The notes under the pieces are model-generated. The model made no database searches. It saw nothing but the letters and a program-made list of their open reading frames with translations, and was not told the DNA's origin. 5,882 bases of DNA from Phycisphaerae bacterium (GTDB lineage Bacteria > Planctomycetota > Phycisphaerae > Tepidisphaerales > Tepidisphaeraceae), in contig JAUJNJ010000087.1 of NCBI GenBank assembly GCA_030448225.1, positions 1 through 5,882 on the forward strand, written 5' to 3'. Below, one piece after another: positions 4,569 to 5,882 of this stretch (position 1 is the first letter of the stretch; every line of letters starts with the position of its first letter). Position numbers and translations under genes: made by a program.

Positions 4569-5633
4569 TCATTCGATGGTGTCGAGCGCGCGTTGGATCC
4601 GGCGGCTGTAGTCGGCCAATCCATCCGGGGATCGATTCACCGCGACCGCCGCCTCGGTGTCGTCGAGTGACCACACGTCGCGGTCATACATCGCCTGCAG
4701 GCGGCGCTGGATCGCGATCTGGCTCGGGGAGAGATATCGGTCGGGCGATTCCTGTCTCAAGAGGGCGGCGTTCACCTTCGTCGCCTGGAGTTGGGTGAGC
4801 GGCACGAGGTGCCACGCCTTGCGGAGCCACAGGTGGTACTGCTGCTGGTTCCCCGCGGTGTAGACGGGCTCGGCGGAGGATGCGACGTCCGCCCCCGCGC
4901 CGCCGGCCGCGGCTTGCGCCTGCCCGGGGCTGCGGGCGTAGACCTTGCGGTAGCAGGCCATCGCCCGGGCGCTGGTCGCCAGGGAACGGAAGCCGAGCAC
5001 GTTCGGGTTGAAGTCGACCTCGACGACCTCCTCGCCGTCGAGCATCCCCGTGCGCGTCGCGACGACGCCGTCGAGCGCGCCGAGTTCCTTCTCGCCCTTC
5101 CAGTAACAGGTCACGGCGAACGTGGCGGTTTCCCGTGCGGGCGGGTCGTACTCGCCGGCCACCAGGCGGAGGTACTCCGGCACCGGCCGGCCCGCGGCCA
5201 CGAGCGCGCGGTCCATCATCGTGAGAAGACGGGCGGTGGAGGGAGCTTCATCAACGGGGGCGGTCGCGCGGGCGGGGTTGAGGTCGCGGCCGTCGGCGGC
5301 GAGGAAGCGGATCGATCCTGGCGGTGCGGGGACGTGGGCGGACGAACTACTTCCGGCCACGCGCACGGGGACGAACTCGTGGTTGGCGGCGTCGACGACG
5401 ATCGGGTGCGACAGCGGCCCGCGCCACGACCCGTCACGGCCGTCGGCATTCATATCCCAGTTCAACAGCATCATCGGCCGGCCGGTAGAGGCCGCCTGCG
5501 CCCGGGCGGCGTCGAGGTCTCGGTGCCAGCGCACCGTCCCCGACTCCGTCGCCGGCGAGAAACGCGAGGCGACCGCGGCCGTCACGACAGCGGCGGCGGC
5601 CAGCAGCAGGACAAAGTGGGTCAGATGTCGCAT
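4569..5633 (-). CDS. Exported thioredoxin-like/MsrA-like fusion, degenerate VPGUxxT-type protein
   Basis: A 354-residue exported or membrane-anchored protein. Residues 7-23 are a hydrophobic signal or anchor. Residues 34-92 match a thioredoxin-like fold (VRWHRDLDAARAQAASTGRPMMLLNWD, then LSHPIVVDAANHEFVPVRV). The loop expected to carry CxxC, or the VPGU motif of the VPGUxxT (seleno)protein family, instead reads MNADGRDGSWRG (61-72), with no cysteine. Residues 167-222 resemble methionine sulfoxide reductase A: ATFAVTCYWKGEKELGALDGVVATRTG parallels the MsrA GCFWG region with C176 in the catalytic position, and EEVVEVDFNP (201-210) is also typical. C227 could be a resolving Cys. The C-terminal part (about 265-292, YHLWLRKAWHLVPLTQLQATKVNAAL) fits my recollection of the same family. 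The start is set by the signal and GAGG (5641-5638) 4 bases before the ATG; no in-frame TGA occurs inside. Likely role: periplasmic redox or sulfoxide chemistry, unproven. Confidence 0.82.
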   Translation of the reverse strand: MRHLTHFVLLLAAAAVVTAAVASRFSPATESGTVRWHRDLDAARAQAASTGRPMMLLNWDMNADGRDGSWRGPLSHPIVVDAANHEFVPVRVAGSSSSAHVPAPPGSIRFLAADGRDLNPARATAPVDEAPSTARLLTMMDRALVAAGRPVPEYLRLVAGEYDPPARETATFAVTCYWKGEKELGALDGVVATRTGMLDGEEVVEVDFNPNVLGFRSLATSARAMACYRKVYARSPGQAQAAAGGAGADVASSAEPVYTAGNQQQYHLWLRKAWHLVPLTQLQATKVNAALLRQESPDRYLSPSQIAIQRRLQAMYDRDVWSLDDTEAAVAVNRSPDGLADYSRRIQRALDTIE

Positions 5634-5882
5634 CGTTCCTCGTGATTGCGGCGGATCTTCCACCACGACTGTACGCAGCCGCAACGCCACCCGCGTGGAG
5701 CCGACGATTTCACCTCCGATCGCGGCGGCGATGTTGGACCACCGGGGCACCCGAAGGAGCCCGCCCCACACGCCCCCCGTTTCGACGTGTGCCCCCGCCT
5801 TCTCGCAGGGCGGGCGACGCGTTATCTTAAGCGTACACATCAGGTGCCCGCGGACGGGCACGCGCAGCAGAAACAAACGGCA
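5634..5882. other. Leader region upstream of the thioredoxin-like/MsrA-like gene
   Basis: The 249 bases to the window edge contain no gene I can support. The minus-strand frame upstream of the start at 5633 stays open to about 5876, but as Arg/Gly/Val-rich sequence without family features and before the signal peptide. The only A/T-rich patch is around 5820-5840 (minus-strand TAAGAT at 5829-5824), a possible -10 without a recognisable -35. The next gene to the right is outside the window. Confidence 0.5.
5844..5861. repeat. Perfect 7-bp hairpin with CGGA tetraloop
   Basis: GTGCCCG (5844-5850) pairs perfectly with CGGGCAC (5855-5861) around CGGA. There is no T-run on either side, so it is not a standard terminator. 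It sits just upstream (in minus-strand sense) of the A/T-rich patch at 5820-5840 and might mark the end of a neighbouring unit or a regulatory site. Confidence 0.35.

Noticed and set aside
4791..5645. 284-codon open + frame opposite the thioredoxin-like/MsrA-like gene
   Set aside because: Its translation is Gly/Arg/Val/His-rich without motifs, while the minus-strand frame has a signal peptide and recognisable domains.
5634..5876. N-terminal extension of the thioredoxin-like/MsrA-like protein up to an ATG at 5876
   Set aside because: It would bury the hydrophobic signal segment 80 residues inside the protein, and the ATG at 5633 has a close Shine-Dalgarno sequence.
1..5882. CRISPR array, insertion sequence, tRNA, rRNA, retron or toxin-antitoxin elements
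   Set aside because: I saw no regularly spaced repeats, transposase-like frame with terminal inverted repeats, cloverleaf-like sequence or rRNA block. Base composition is uniform, with no sign of a transferred island.

Overview
The window is uniformly very G+C rich, with strong G/C preference at codon third positions. Three things point to a member of the Planctomycetota, possibly Phycisphaerae: a Tat-exported Gfo/Idh/MocA oxidoreductase of the type abundant in that phylum, an exported thioredoxin-like/MsrA-like fusion resembling the VPGUxxT (seleno)protein family, and long gene-poor leaders. The phylum is an inference from gene style; no rRNA or other marker gene is present.

Layout. (1) 2-439, +: the last ~145 residues of an aconitate hydratase, cut by the window edge and followed by a strong intrinsic terminator (487-521). 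(2) 440-825: a gene-free leader with GGTTC/GAACC inverted repeats and, at its end, a 22-codon mini-ORF with a good ribosome binding site. (3) 826-1461, +: an unrecognised single-pass membrane protein with a disordered acidic N-terminus and a Pro/Thr/Ala-rich tail. (4) 1479-2236, -: a probable two-gene operon, convergent with the previous gene. It holds a stand-alone CheY-like receiver and an unrecognised 105-residue protein, separated by 56 bases containing a perfect 8-bp hairpin. (5) 2237-2722: a divergent intergenic region of 486 bases with two inverted repeats and only weak promoter candidates. (6) 2723-4545, +: a probable two-gene operon of the Tat-signal oxidoreductase and a small two-TM protein that looks like a PH-type domain split by a membrane hairpin. 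(7) 4569-5633, -: the thioredoxin-like/MsrA-like fusion protein, convergent with the previous gene. (8) 5634-5882: a leader with one hairpin and an A/T-rich patch.

The genes do not form one obvious pathway. They look like four transcription units of ordinary chromosomal background: central metabolism (aconitase), signalling (orphan receiver), envelope or periplasmic carbohydrate-type chemistry (oxidoreductase plus membrane protein), and exported redox or methionine-sulfoxide-type chemistry. I see no mobile element, CRISPR array, tRNA or rRNA. The points most worth a second look are the thioredoxin-like domain that has lost its redox motif while the MsrA-like Cys remains, the orphan receiver paired with an unknown small protein, and the start region of the membrane protein at 804-872.
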